Source of the DNA: Acidobacteriota bacterium
GTDB lineage: Bacteria > Acidobacteriota > Thermoanaerobaculia > Multivoradales > Multivoraceae
DNA: 64,000 nucleotides
Reading direction: 5' to 3'
NCBI GenBank assembly: GCA_003388555.1
Contig: QQVD01000007.1
Location: 1 to 64,000 of the forward strand
Positions 51,395-61,326 of the stretch are shown here, piece after piece (the stretch's first letter is position 1; each line of letters opens with the position of its first letter). Both the position numbers and the translations under genes were made by a program. The notes under the pieces were generated by a model that saw only the letters and a list, made by a program, of their open reading frames with translations, was not told the origin of the DNA and made no database searches.

Positions 51395-53800
51395 TCACTC
51401 GCTGCGCAGCACCTCGGGCAGGTCGCTGGTCACCGCCCGGCGCGCCGGGATCAGGATCGCCACCGCCGCGACCGCCGCCAGCACCAGAGGCACCGAGAGA
51501 TAGGTGGCCGGGTCGTGCGGCTCGACGGCGTAGAGCACCGAGCGCAGCACGCGGCCCGCCAGCAGCGCCGCGACCAGGCCCAGGGCGGTGCCGATGCCGA
51601 CCAGGGCCATGCCCTGCGCCAGCACCCGGCCGATCAGGTCGCGCCGGTCGGCGCCGATCGCCATGCGGATGCCCAGCTCGCGGCGACGTTGGGCCACCGT
51701 GTAGCTCATGACGCCGTAGAGGCCGAGCGCGGCGAGCACCAGAGCGAGCACCGAGAAGGTCCCGATCAGCCCGGCGAGCAGGCGCTCCGAGCTGGTCGCC
51801 CGGGTCACCAGCTCGTCGAGCGTCTGCACCTGCGAGATGGCGAGGTTGGGGTCGAGCTCGGCGATCGCGGCGCGCACCGGCGCGGTGAGCTGGTACGGGT
51901 CGCCCGAGCTGCGCAGCAGGAAGAAGAGGGTGCCGACCGGCGACTGGTCGAACGGGAAGTAGGCCGCCGGGCGGGCCGGCGCGGTGAGCCCGAAGTGGCG
52001 GGTGTCGGCGACCGTGCCAACGATCTGACGCCAGCGCGGCGGGTCGCCGCCGAAGTGGATACGTCGGCCGATCGGGCTCTCGCCGTCGAAGTAGCGCTGC
52101 ACCGCCGCCTCGTTGAGGATGGCGACGTCTAGCGCGTCCTGCCCGTCGCGGGCGTCGAAGGCGCGGCCGCGAGTGAGCTCGATGCCCAGGTGGCGGAAGA
52201 AGTCGGCGTCGACCGAGCGCACCCAGGCCACCGGGGGCTGCGCCTCGGGGTCCTGCACCGCCCCCTCGATGACGAAGTTCGAATCGCCGTCGAAGCCGGC
52301 CAGCGGCGGCGACATGGTGTGCGACACCGAGGTGACGCCGGGCAGCGCGGCGAGGCGCTCACGGGCCTGCGCCGCGAAGGCGACCCGCTGCTCGGCCTCG
52401 GGGTACTCCGCCGGTGACAGATTGACCCGCGTCATCAGCACCCGCTCGGTGTCGACTCCGAGGTCGACGCGGGTGAGGGCGAGGAAGCTGCGCACCAGCA
52501 CACCGGCGGCGAGCAGCAGCACCAGCGCCAGGGCGACCTCTGCGACCACCAGGCCGGAACGCAGCCGGCCCGTGCTGCGCGCACCCAGCGCCTGCTGCAT
52601 CGAGCTCTGCAGCTGGCTGCGGCTGGTGCGCAGCGCCGGCGCGATGCCGAAGATCAGGCCCGCCGCGAGCGACAGGCCGAGGGCGAAGGCGAGCACCGTT
52701 GCGTCGACGCGCGCCGCCTCGATGCGCGGCAGCTCGCCGGCGAGGCGCACACCGAGCTGACGCACCGCCAGGGCCGCGGCGCCGGTGCCGAGAGCGCCGC
52801 CGAGCAGCGACAGCGCCAGGCTCTCCGAGAGCGTCTGCCACACCAGGTGTGCCCGTCCGGCGCCGAGGGCGGAGCGCAGCGCCAGCTCGCCGCGACGCTC
52901 CTGGGCCCGCGCCAGCAGCAGGTTGGCGACGTTGCCGCAGCAGATCAGCAGCACCAGCCCGACCGCGCCGAGCAGCACCAGCAGCGGAGCGCGCACCGAG
53001 CCGACGACGAGATCGTGCAGCGGGATCAGGCGGATCTGCACGCCTTTGTTGGCGCCGGGATGTTCCTGCTCGAGCCGGCTGGCCACCGTCGCCATCTGCT
53101 CGCCGGCGCGCTCCACGGTGATGCCGTCGCCGAGGCGCGCGACCACCCGCAAGGTGATGCAGCCGCGGCCGCAGCTGTTGCTGGGATCGATGCGCAGCGG
53201 CGCCAGCACGTCGGCGGCGCCGATGATCGGCATCTCGAAGCCGGGCGGCAGCACGCCCACCACCTCGTAGCTGTTGCCCGACAGCCGCAGCGTGCGCCCG
53301 ACGACGTCGCGGTCGCCGCCGAAGCGGCGCTGCCACAGCTCGTGGCCGAGCAGCACGACGCCTTCGCTGCCGGCGAGGTCGTCTTCGGCGGTGAGATCGC
53401 GCCCCAGCTGCGGTGGCAGCTCGAGCACCTCGAGTAGGGTGTGCGAGGCCACCGCGCCGCTGAGCATCTCGGCCTCGCCGTCGCCGGTGAGGGTCGGCCG
53501 CCATCCGCCGACCGCCGCCATCTCCTCGAACGACGTACCCTGCGCCCGCCAGTCGGCGAAGTTGTCCCACGACGTCCACTCCTGCTCGGGGCCGTCGCGC
53601 CGCGTCTCGTCCTGCCACAGGGTCACCAGCTCGTCGGCGTCGGGATAGGCGAGCGAGGTCAGCAGCACCGAGTGCACCAGCGAGAAGATCGCCACGTTGG
53701 CCCCGATGCCGAGGGTCAGGGTCAGCAGTACCACCGCGGTGAGCAGCGGCCGGCGCCGCAGCGAACGAAGGGTCCAACGCATCTGTCGTAGCGAGCTCAT
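51395..53800 (-). CDS. ADOP-type MacB/FtsX-like ABC permease
   Basis: An 801-aa membrane permease with N-terminal TM (LLTAVVLLTLTLGIGANVAIFSL), large periplasmic domain, three-helix FtsX block (LLVLLGAVGLVLLICCGNVANLLLARA) and a second MacB/FtsX unit ending YGVMSYTVAQRRRELGIRMAIGA. This duplicated permease without its own ATPase matches the Acidobacterial duplicated orphan permease (ADOP) family. No ATPase gene is adjacent. It probably forms part of an export or lipoprotein-handling complex. Confidence 0.92.
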   Translation of the reverse strand: MSSLRQMRWTLRSLRRRPLLTAVVLLTLTLGIGANVAIFSLVHSVLLTSLAYPDADELVTLWQDETRRDGPEQEWTSWDNFADWRAQGTSFEEMAAVGGWRPTLTGDGEAEMLSGAVASHTLLEVLELPPQLGRDLTAEDDLAGSEGVVLLGHELWQRRFGGDRDVVGRTLRLSGNSYEVVGVLPPGFEMPIIGAADVLAPLRIDPSNSCGRGCITLRVVARLGDGITVERAGEQMATVASRLEQEHPGANKGVQIRLIPLHDLVVGSVRAPLLVLLGAVGLVLLICCGNVANLLLARAQERRGELALRSALGAGRAHLVWQTLSESLALSLLGGALGTGAAALAVRQLGVRLAGELPRIEAARVDATVLAFALGLSLAAGLIFGIAPALRTSRSQLQSSMQQALGARSTGRLRSGLVVAEVALALVLLLAAGVLVRSFLALTRVDLGVDTERVLMTRVNLSPAEYPEAEQRVAFAAQARERLAALPGVTSVSHTMSPPLAGFDGDSNFVIEGAVQDPEAQPPVAWVRSVDADFFRHLGIELTRGRAFDARDGQDALDVAILNEAAVQRYFDGESPIGRRIHFGGDPPRWRQIVGTVADTRHFGLTAPARPAAYFPFDQSPVGTLFFLLRSSGDPYQLTAPVRAAIAELDPNLAISQVQTLDELVTRATSSERLLAGLIGTFSVLALVLAALGLYGVMSYTVAQRRRELGIRMAIGADRRDLIGRVLAQGMALVGIGTALGLVAALLAGRVLRSVLYAVEPHDPATYLSVPLVLAAVAAVAILIPARRAVTSDLPEVLRSE

Positions 53801-54014
53801 GCCGTTTTCTCCCGTGGACGGTCTGGGCTCCCTCTGGGCGCCGATCCCGAGGGCGACGAGCGCAGGCTCAGGGAGTCTGCCTCATCCGGTGGCTCGAGGC
53901 CGAGGGCTTCCCTCCTCTACGCGTCGCCGCGTCGGAGGTTGAGGCGACCGCCCGCGAGGGCTCCGGCGGCGTCGAGGCGAGGGCGCAGCCGAGCTCGCGG
54001 TTCGCCTCGGCGTC

Positions 54015-56300
54015 TCAGGGCATCGCCAGCTGCGGCGTGCGACCGGCGAGGAATCCGCGCACGGCGCTGCGCGCCCGCGTCACCGACTCCTCCTGCCAGG
54101 CTTCGGCCACCGCCTTCTTGTTCTCCGGGCTGAGCGCCCACGACAGCGGCAGGCACTGCGTCGCCGGAGTCACCGGCTGGAAGCGCACCCGGCACCAGTT
54201 GCCCTGGCACTCGGCCAGCGGTCCATCGGCGCCCGGCGCGCTGACGTCGACGGGATCCTCGAACTCGCCGAAGATCTCGGCCTCGAAGTTGCCGCGCACC
54301 CGCTGGCTCGAGCCGCGGATGCCGAACAGGGCCTGCAGCGGCACGAGCACGGTGTCGACGACGCCGAGCGTGGCGCCGTCGGACACCGGCGGGCCCGCCG
54401 GATCGTCGCCGCGGACCGCAAGGCTCGTGGCCCGGGCCGCGTCCTGAGCGCTCACCTGGGCGCCGGTCTCCGGAGCGTCTTTCGGCCCGTCGTCCTGGTC
54501 GTCGGCCGTGTCGCTGTCGCAGAGGAAGTCGCGGATCTGGATCCACAACACCCGGTGTCCCTCGCTGAGCGATCCGGCGGTACGGAAGTGGTCGAGGGTG
54601 TGCAGGATGGCCAGATCGCCGGTGTTGTCGAAGTAGCCGCCGTCGACGAAATGGGTGTCGTAGACGTCCCGGGAATCGCCCGGCACCGGAGGGCGCGGCG
54701 ACGGCGAGACGATCGGGAAGGTGGCCGACAGACGCGCCGCGGTGGCGAGATCGATGTCGTAGAGGCCGGGGTGCTGCACCGCCGGGATCTTCGAGTAGTC
54801 GGCGTTGGAGATCCACGCCGGGTCGCCGCTGCCCGGCACCGTGGAGTTGAAGACCACGATCGGCCCGTGGCCGTCTGCGGCGGCGCGCGCCAGGTCGCTC
54901 AGGCGCGCCGGCTGCACCGCCGGGCGGAACGAGGCCAGCTGTTCCTGCCAGGCGCGCTCCAGCGCCCAGCCGCGATCGGTGCGGCGCCCGTCCTGGCGCC
55001 AGCCGAAGAAGAGGCGCACGAAGTCGGGGTAGACCAGGCCCCAGGCGGTGGCGTCGAGCCCCGAGGCGGTGGCCGCGGTGCGGATCGCCTCCAGACGTTC
55101 GCGGCTCGGCGGCTCGACGAAGTGGTCGCGCACTCCTTCGAGGAAGAAGTGCGAGCCGACGCTGCCGCCCGAGGTCGAGGAGATCATGGTCAGCCCGCGC
55201 AGGAAGGGATTGGGACCGCTGGCGGCGATCCCGGCGGCCTCCTCGGTGAGCCCGGCGAGCACCTGGGCGGTCCAGGCCGCGGCGCGGATGCCGCCGCCCT
55301 CGGCGCTGACGAAGACGAAGCCGCGGTCCGGCACCGCGCTCACCGCCGCCTCGCCGTCGGCCGCGGAGCTGTCGGAGGCTCCGCTGTCGGTGTCGGCGGC
55401 AGCGGAGAAGCGCTCGGCGATCCGGGCCAACGAGACGCGCTCCTGGTTGGCGGCGTAGTCGACCTCGAAGGTGTGGTCGCGGTAGAAGCCGAGCGGCAGC
55501 AGGACGACGCCGCCCAGCCAGCTGCCCACGATCACCACCAGCAGGAGCGGGAAGCGGGTGCGGTCGAGCAGGAAGGAGAGGCCGGCGAGCAGGGTGGTCA
55601 CCAGCACCAGCCAGCCGAGCAGATAGTTGATCGCCGAGCCCTCGGCCAGCTGGTAGACGTCTTCGGTCACCCGCCAGCGCCACCAGGCGATCACGTAGAC
55701 CAGGAGCGAGACGGTGAGGAAGAGGGTGGCCAGGAGATGGCCGTCGCAGATCTGCAGCCTGCCCTGCGCGTCGCGGCTCACATAGCCGGGGCCGAACCAC
55801 TCCAGGAAGCGCAGGAACGAGGGCGGCTCGACACTGAGCCGCGCCAGCAGCTGCTGCCGGATCACGAAGACCGCGACGATGACGAGCGTGCCGACGAGTG
55901 CCCCGAGGACCGTCGCGAGGAGCGTGCCCTGGTCGGTTCCGCGTCCCGAGGTCGCGAAGCGGTAGAGCAGCGGCGCGGTGGTCAGGGCGGTGACCGCGGC
56001 GCCCAGCGGCAGCAGACCCAGACCGCCGAAGCTCGGCAGCGGCAGCGGGTCGATCTCGAAGCGCACTGCGGAGAGCCGCCAGGTCGTCAGCAGCGAGTGC
56101 GCCAGGATGGCGCCGGCGAGCAGCGCGAGGACTGCCCCGTAGAAGGCGATCCAGGGCTCCAGCTCGACCAGGGCACTGTGCAGGGCGACGAAACCGCCCT
56201 CGCCGGCGCCGAGGCCCAGCACGGCCAGTACCGCCAGCGCGATCAGCGCGACCCTGGCCAACCACAGATGGGCGAGCAGGCGGGTGAGGAACAGGAACAC
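54015..56300 (-). CDS. Membrane-anchored patatin-like phospholipase
   Basis: A 761-aa protein: about eight to nine N-terminal hydrophobic helices (residues ~1-330) and a C-terminal patatin domain. The oxyanion motif is EGGGIRAAAW, the nucleophile elbow STSGGSVGS with Ser ~380, and the catalytic Asp ~553 in FVDGGYFDNTG, so the Ser-Asp dyad is intact. Two Asp/Ser/Ala-rich inserts interrupt the domain. GTG at 56300 has GGGAGG 6 bp upstream; upstream in-frame codons lack this. A TM-fused patatin is unusual; patatins normally lack such a large membrane domain. Predicted lipid acyl hydrolase at the membrane. Confidence 0.87.
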   Translation of the reverse strand: MFLFLTRLLAHLWLARVALIALAVLAVLGLGAGEGGFVALHSALVELEPWIAFYGAVLALLAGAILAHSLLTTWRLSAVRFEIDPLPLPSFGGLGLLPLGAAVTALTTAPLLYRFATSGRGTDQGTLLATVLGALVGTLVIVAVFVIRQQLLARLSVEPPSFLRFLEWFGPGYVSRDAQGRLQICDGHLLATLFLTVSLLVYVIAWWRWRVTEDVYQLAEGSAINYLLGWLVLVTTLLAGLSFLLDRTRFPLLLVVIVGSWLGGVVLLPLGFYRDHTFEVDYAANQERVSLARIAERFSAAADTDSGASDSSAADGEAAVSAVPDRGFVFVSAEGGGIRAAAWTAQVLAGLTEEAAGIAASGPNPFLRGLTMISSTSGGSVGSHFFLEGVRDHFVEPPSRERLEAIRTAATASGLDATAWGLVYPDFVRLFFGWRQDGRRTDRGWALERAWQEQLASFRPAVQPARLSDLARAAADGHGPIVVFNSTVPGSGDPAWISNADYSKIPAVQHPGLYDIDLATAARLSATFPIVSPSPRPPVPGDSRDVYDTHFVDGGYFDNTGDLAILHTLDHFRTAGSLSEGHRVLWIQIRDFLCDSDTADDQDDGPKDAPETGAQVSAQDAARATSLAVRGDDPAGPPVSDGATLGVVDTVLVPLQALFGIRGSSQRVRGNFEAEIFGEFEDPVDVSAPGADGPLAECQGNWCRVRFQPVTPATQCLPLSWALSPENKKAVAEAWQEESVTRARSAVRGFLAGRTPQLAMP

Positions 56301-56593
56301 CGGACACCTCCCAAGACGGAATTGCGGCTCGACGCGGTCCGGACCGGTGCCCGGCGCAAAACGATCGCCGCGCGTTCTTCGGGGGCTCGCGGGCCCGGGG
56401 GCCTCGCGGACGCCCTGCCTGTCTCGTACACATGGGAAGACGGACGGAAGTGACCTTCTGGCGCTTCCGACGTCCACCGTCACTGCCTACGACCGGCGCC
56501 CCGACCGCTGTCTCCGAGCGCCGTCGCCCGGAATCCGGTCCGCCGCCGTCACGGTTGGCGGCAGCGGAGGGGAGGATCGTGAGGACGCCAGAG

Positions 56594-57616
56594 ATGGACG
56601 AGAAGCGAACGCAGCGCAGCGAAGAGGCGCCGGCAGAGGCGCCGGGAGCGGGACCGGACGACGCCGCCGTCTCGTCGACGCGACCACGAGGCGGCCGCGC
56701 CACACCGCTGCTGCTGGTCGGCGCCCTGGCGCTGCTGGCGCTCGGCCTCGGCTGGAGCGTCTTCCAGGGCGCGCGCAGCGCCCAGCGCCTCGATCTGCTG
56801 CTCGAGCGCCAGGAGGCGCAGGAGCAGGCTGCCGCCGAGACGGCGCGAAGCCTCGCCGCGGTCGAGCGGCGGCTCGCCCGCGCCGAGCAGGTCGCCTCCG
56901 AAGCCACCAGCCGGGCCTACGAGCAGACCCAGCGGGCCGAGGACGCCGAGGCGCGGGCGCGCTGGGCCGAGGAGGAGTCGGCCCTGGCAGGAGAGGCGAG
57001 GAAACGTGCCGAGCGGGTGGCGCAGATCGAGCGCCAGCGCGCCCAGCGAGCGCTCTCGGAGGCGACCCGCGCCTACGCCGCCGCCACCGCGGCCCGCCAG
57101 GCCGAGCAGCAGGCGCGCAGCGAGGCCACCGAGCTGCAGCAGCAGAGCGAGCAGACCGAGCGTGAGATGCAGCGCCTCGAGGGCGCGCTCGGCGAGCTCG
57201 CCGAGACCCGGCGCACCGCCCTCGGCCTGGTGATGAACCTCGGCACCGGCGTCGAGTTCGATCTCGACCGGGCCGAGCTGCGGCCCGAGAACCGCGAGCT
57301 GCTGGCGCGCATCGCGGGCGTGCTGCTCACCGCCGGCGACTTCCACATCCAGGTCTTCGGCCACACCGACGACCAGGGCGGTCCCGAGTACAACCAGGAC
57401 CTCTCGGAGCGCCGCGCCCAGTCGGTGGTCGACTACCTGGTCGAGTCGGGGATCGCGCCGCGCAAGATCAGCGCCCGCGGTCTGGGTGAGACCCAGCCCC
57501 TGGTCGAGAGCACCAGCGAACAGGCGCGGCAGCGCAACCGGCGGGTCGAGATCGCGGTGATCTCCTACGAGAGCGATTACGCTGGCACGGTGCGGGAAGA
57601 GGGCGAGAGCGACTGA
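56594..57616 (+). CDS. OmpA-family protein with coiled coil
   Basis: A 340-aa protein. A 35-residue acidic/Pro N-terminus and one TM (TPLLLVGALALLALGLGWSV) are followed by a ~140-residue Ala/Arg/Glu coiled coil. A C-terminal OmpA/MotB domain then has LNLGTGVEFDLDRAELR-type start, IQVFGHTDDQGGPEYNQDLS and LSERRAQSVVDYLVESGI, QRNRRVEIAV. It should bind peptidoglycan in the periplasm. The ATG at 56594 is chosen because GAGG lies 9 bp upstream; a GTG at 56579 is the alternative. Confidence 0.9.
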   Translation: MDEKRTQRSEEAPAEAPGAGPDDAAVSSTRPRGGRATPLLLVGALALLALGLGWSVFQGARSAQRLDLLLERQEAQEQAAAETARSLAAVERRLARAEQVASEATSRAYEQTQRAEDAEARARWAEEESALAGEARKRAERVAQIERQRAQRALSEATRAYAAATAARQAEQQARSEATELQQQSEQTEREMQRLEGALGELAETRRTALGLVMNLGTGVEFDLDRAELRPENRELLARIAGVLLTAGDFHIQVFGHTDDQGGPEYNQDLSERRAQSVVDYLVESGIAPRKISARGLGETQPLVESTSEQARQRNRRVEIAVISYESDYAGTVREEGESD

Positions 57617-57827
57617 GCGAATGACCGCCTGACCGACGACGTAGCCGGCGTCCGCCTGTCGGCGGACGCGGCGGCGGGCATCGAGGATCGGTCGGTCGCA
57701 CCTGCGACCACTACGCCGCGGCGACAGGAGCCGTTCCTGCTGCTAGTTTTGGCGGCTTCGTGGCGACGGCGCCGCGGGTGTCACACGGCTGGGCGCGCCG
57801 CTGGCAGCGGGGCGCCGGAGAGAGGCG

Positions 57828-58679
57828 ATGAACAAGAGCGTCGGACGTAACGATCCCTGCCCCTGCGGCTCGGGCAAGAAGTTCAAGAAATGCTGTGCGC
57901 TCGGGGAGCGCGAGGTGGCACGCGAGCGGGTGCGCACCCAGCGCGGCTACGAGCAGTTCGACGACACCGTCGTGGCGTTGGGGCGGTGGCTGACGCTCGA
58001 CCATCCACGCGCCATGGACGAGATGCCGCAGGTGATCTTCCGCGCCCTCTACGACGAGCACGCCGCCGAGGCGATGCCCGACCGCATCGAGGCGCACGAG
58101 CAGACCGACGCGGTGACCTGGAACGGTCTCGACGCCGCGATCGCCTACTGGGCGCCGACCGAGGTGCGCGAGCCCACCTTCGCCGATCTCGACGCCTGCC
58201 CGGAGAGTCTGCGGGACCAGCTGCAACGAGGCGCGGGAGCGCGTCTCGACGAAGGCCAGCGTGGTTGCGTGCACGACCTGCTGGCGAGCCCGATGCGCCT
58301 CTACGAAGTGAAGGTCTACCGCCCGAACGAGACCCTCGAGCTGGTCGACCTCGCGACCGGCGAGGCGGTCGTCTATCCGTATCCGACGGCGAGCTTCCAG
58401 GAGGGCGACGTGTTCGCCACGCGGGTCGTCGAGCGCTCCGGGGGCGGCCGCTGCATGATGGCCTACCTGCCGATCGCCGAGGCCCACCGTGAGGCCGCCC
58501 GCGCCGCGGTGCAATCGTACGATGGGGCGTCCGGCGAGCGCGGCAGCGACGACGAGCTGTCGGCGCGTCGAACGCTCTTCCTCGATCTCTGGCGCGCCTG
58601 GCTGGCGCCCTTCGCCGGCGACTCGGACGCCGCCGTGGGCGAGCCGCTGGAAGACGCCGGAGCCACGGCGCCGGCGTAG
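57828..58679 (+). CDS. SEC-C motif protein
   Basis: A 283-aa cytoplasmic protein. An N-terminal SEC-C zinc motif (GRNDPCPCGSGKKFKKCC) gives four Cys-type ligands. The rest is a conserved but unnamed alpha/beta region (RALYDEHAAEAMPDRIEAH, PMRLYEVKVYRPNETLELVD, TGEAVVYPYPTASFQEGDVF). SEC-C proteins such as SecA C-termini and YchJ contact SecB or ribosomes. Here the function is unknown. The ATG follows GGAGAGAGG. Confidence 0.85.
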   Translation: MNKSVGRNDPCPCGSGKKFKKCCALGEREVARERVRTQRGYEQFDDTVVALGRWLTLDHPRAMDEMPQVIFRALYDEHAAEAMPDRIEAHEQTDAVTWNGLDAAIAYWAPTEVREPTFADLDACPESLRDQLQRGAGARLDEGQRGCVHDLLASPMRLYEVKVYRPNETLELVDLATGEAVVYPYPTASFQEGDVFATRVVERSGGGRCMMAYLPIAEAHREAARAAVQSYDGASGERGSDDELSARRTLFLDLWRAWLAPFAGDSDAAVGEPLEDAGATAPA

Positions 58680-58711
58680 CGGCGGTCTCGGCCTGGGCCG
58701 GCTTCGCGCGC

Positions 58712-59449
58712 CTAACCGGCGTCGGGAGGTGGCAGGTGGCCCCGCTTGGTCCACAGGGTGCAGCCGGTCTCGCCGGCGCGCAGCTCGACCTCGGCGCCCG
58801 CCGGCAACCTGAGCCAGGAACGCCGTCGCAGCTGCGCTCCGACGAGCCCCGCGACCGTGTCGTCCGAGCCGTCCGGGTCGTTCTCAGCGCCCGCGCCGCC
58901 GCCAGCCCGGGCGATCGTGCCGTCGCCTTCGAGCACCAGCAGCTCGAGGCCCCCGTCGGCGCCGAGCCGCGCGACGGCTCCCGGTGCCCAGCGCTCGGCG
59001 CGCACCAGCTCGCGCTCGTCACGGTGCAGGACGGCGCTGCGCACACCGTCCTCCTCGGGCGCCGCGCCGAGTGCGGTCTCGACGTCGAGGCGGACCGTGG
59101 CCTCGTCGTCCGGATCGAACTGCCAGAGCTTGACGAAGATCACGCAGCCGGGCCCGGAGCCGGGCGTGTGACTGCTGCCGGGCGGATTGCGCACATAGGA
59201 GCCGGCCGGGAAGTCGCCGTGCTCGTCCTGGAAGACGCCGTCGAGAACCAGGAACTCCTCGCCGCCGTGGTGGGTGTGCTGCGAGAACGAGCTGGCGGGT
59301 GCGTAGCGCACCACCGAGGTCGCCCGCGCCACCTCGTCGCCGATGCGGTCGAGCAGGCGCCTCGAGACGCCGGGCATCGGCGACGGCGACCACTCGAGCT
59401 CCTCGGTGTGGAGCAGGACGGCCTTGGTGAAGTCGTCGTTCAGTTGCAT
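58712..59449 (-). CDS. ChrR-like cupin protein
   Basis: A 245-aa protein with two cupin-type halves. The first has the ChrR-like metal site [20 protein letters not shown] then [16 protein letters not shown] with His/Glu ligands, and KLWQFDPDD. The second half ([30 protein letters not shown]) is a degenerate cupin. In ChrR such a cupin senses singlet oxygen next to an anti-sigma domain; here no N-terminal zinc anti-sigma domain or adjacent sigma gene is seen, so it is more likely a stand-alone cupin. ATG 59449 follows AAGAGG. Confidence 0.82.
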   Translation of the reverse strand: MQLNDDFTKAVLLHTEELEWSPSPMPGVSRRLLDRIGDEVARATSVVRYAPASSFSQHTHHGGEEFLVLDGVFQDEHGDFPAGSYVRNPPGSSHTPGSGPGCVIFVKLWQFDPDDEATVRLDVETALGAAPEEDGVRSAVLHRDERELVRAERWAPGAVARLGADGGLELLVLEGDGTIARAGGGAGAENDPDGSDDTVAGLVGAQLRRRSWLRLPAGAEVELRAGETGCTLWTKRGHLPPPDAG

Positions 59450-59717
59450 CTCGACCTCTTCTTTCGGGCTCTTCTCGGTGCGCCGCGTCGGCCGCCGACT
59501 CGTCCCCTGGTTCGGTCGCTCGGTTCGGTCCGCGGCTGAGCCGGATACGTCGGGACGCGGCGCCCGGATGTCCAGGGCGACGGTGGCTCGGCGGCGAATC
59601 CGTCGGTCCGGTCCGTCTGAGCAGACCCAGGACGGTCTCACGTCACCCGCGGCCGACCACCGGTCGTGCCGGTCGCCCGGCCGCGATCCGATCCTGCACT
59701 CGCGAGCCAGCCGAAGG

Positions 59718-61193
59718 ATGCCGAGAACCCGACAGGAGCGTCACGCCCGCCCAGCGGTCCCCCGCCGGGAGTCCGACTGGCGCCTCTTCGACCAGCTGCC
59801 GATTCTGAGCCAGCCTGGTGGTGTCGGGGCGGAGATCTCGGCGGCCGGCGGGCTTCGCGCCGACCCGTCCGGCGATCCGGAACCGCCCGGTGGCTCACCC
59901 TCGCCTGCCGAGGGTCCCCGCCAGCCATCCAGGGCCGCGCCGACGAACGACGAGAGGCCGCCGCCGATCGCCTACGCCTTCTTCGCCCGCTTCCTGCGGC
60001 GCGATCTCGAGGTCTCGGCGCCCCGCGCCGCCGAATTCGCTCCACTGGTGGGTCTCGGGCTCGGCAGCGTGTACGGCGACGGCCCCGAGCGGCAGGCCTA
60101 CCTCTACGACAGCGAGGACGTCGGACGGCGGGGTGTGATCGAGAAGCTTCGCGTCGGGCGCATCGCCGGCTGCGGGCTTCCCGATCTGCCGCGATACGAG
60201 GGTGGCGCGGCGTTGGTCGGCGACAGTCGTGCCGATCGCTACGTGGTCGACGCCCAACTCCACCTCGCCTTCCTGCTGGCGCACAACAAGTTGGTCGATC
60301 GCGCCCGCGCCGCAGGAGTGGAGGACGCCCGGCGGGCAGCCGCGACGACGCTGCGACGCCTCTACCACCACGTGGCCTGGCACGACTTCGCCCGCCGCTG
60401 GCTCGATCGCGAGGTCTTCGCGCGCGCCCTGCACCGCGAGCGCACGATGGAACGCCGCTGCTGCTGGCGGCACGGGCTGGAGGACGTCGTGGCGCCGCCG
60501 CTGCTCGGTCTGCCGCTCGAGCTCGTCTGCGTGCTGCGCGTCATCGAGTCGACGGCGGATGCAGCGCTGGCTTCACGTCGGCACGGCGGGCTCGATACCG
60601 TGCACGATCCGGCGCTCAACGCTCCTTTCCGGGAGCTGGCAGCCGCCGACGGGACGAGGGAGCATGGACGTGGCCCCGGCCCGCTGCGGCCGCGCGACGT
60701 CGTGCAGTGGGACTGGTTCCTCGAGCTGTCGAGCTCCGGAGGCCGCTATCCGCTGCGCGCCCAACCGCTCGGTGTCCCCAACGAGCTCGACGGCGAGGTT
60801 GCCGACCCGCAGACGGGGGAGGCTGAGCGTCTCTCGTTGCGACTGCCGGCGGCCGACGCGATGGTCCGATGGCTCGGGCTCGAGTCCTGTTTCGGATCGG
60901 GCGCTTCGCCGGTGCCGCTGAGCCGCTACCTCGCGCTCGAGTCCGAGGCGGGGAGCAGGCTCGGCAAGCTCGGATCGGTGATCCTCGGCGCCACGCTTGC
61001 GGCGGCCCTCCTCGGTGACCCGACGTCGTGGTTTCGTTGCGATCCCGGCTGGTCGCCGGAGAGCGACCCGCTGCTGCGGCCGGGCGAGGACGACGTCGAC
61101 TCGGCGCCGGAGTGGACACTGGCCTCGATCGTGCGGCTCGCCGGCCTGGCGGGCGATGCCGAGAGTCTGCGCAGGCGCGCGGCGCTGGCCTGA
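59718..61193 (+). CDS. Animal-type heme peroxidase family protein
   Basis: About 491 aa. The region [20 protein letters not shown] followed by [20 protein letters not shown] matches the peroxidase-cyclooxygenase superfamily pattern (LHxxFLxxHN then the YQxVVxxDFLP-like proximal segment). [20 protein letters not shown] and [14 protein letters not shown] resemble the later helices. The proximal His position appears to be kept (HH before VAWHDF). Bacterial members are diverse and of unknown substrate. The N-terminal ~60 residues are Pro/Gly/Arg-rich. Start uncertain: ATG 59718 (adjacent GAAGG) or 59568. Confidence 0.7.
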   Translation: MPRTRQERHARPAVPRRESDWRLFDQLPILSQPGGVGAEISAAGGLRADPSGDPEPPGGSPSPAEGPRQPSRAAPTNDERPPPIAYAFFARFLRRDLEVSAPRAAEFAPLVGLGLGSVYGDGPERQAYLYDSEDVGRRGVIEKLRVGRIAGCGLPDLPRYEGGAALVGDSRADRYVVDAQLHLAFLLAHNKLVDRARAAGVEDARRAAATTLRRLYHHVAWHDFARRWLDREVFARALHRERTMERRCCWRHGLEDVVAPPLLGLPLELVCVLRVIESTADAALASRRHGGLDTVHDPALNAPFRELAAADGTREHGRGPGPLRPRDVVQWDWFLELSSSGGRYPLRAQPLGVPNELDGEVADPQTGEAERLSLRLPAADAMVRWLGLESCFGSGASPVPLSRYLALESEAGSRLGKLGSVILGATLAAALLGDPTSWFRCDPGWSPESDPLLRPGEDDVDSAPEWTLASIVRLAGLAGDAESLRRRAALA

Positions 61194-61326
61194 GCGGCCG
61201 CCAGAGCCGCGGTGCCCCGGGGGTCTTCGCAGACACGGTCCGTCAGCACTACGATCCGCCCATCAGCGAACGCCCGCTACACCTTCGTGTCGGCTTTTCC
61301 CGGAGGATTCCTGGAGGAGGAGTGCG

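Noticed and set aside
54555..56453. Long plus-strand frame opposite the patatin gene
   Set aside because: Gln/Glu/His/Ala/Gly-rich antisense frame without any domain, opposite a gene with an intact catalytic dyad and a good RBS.
58712..59449. ChrR anti-sigma factor with its sigma factor
   Set aside because: No zinc-binding N-terminal anti-sigma domain in the protein and no ECF sigma gene beside it.
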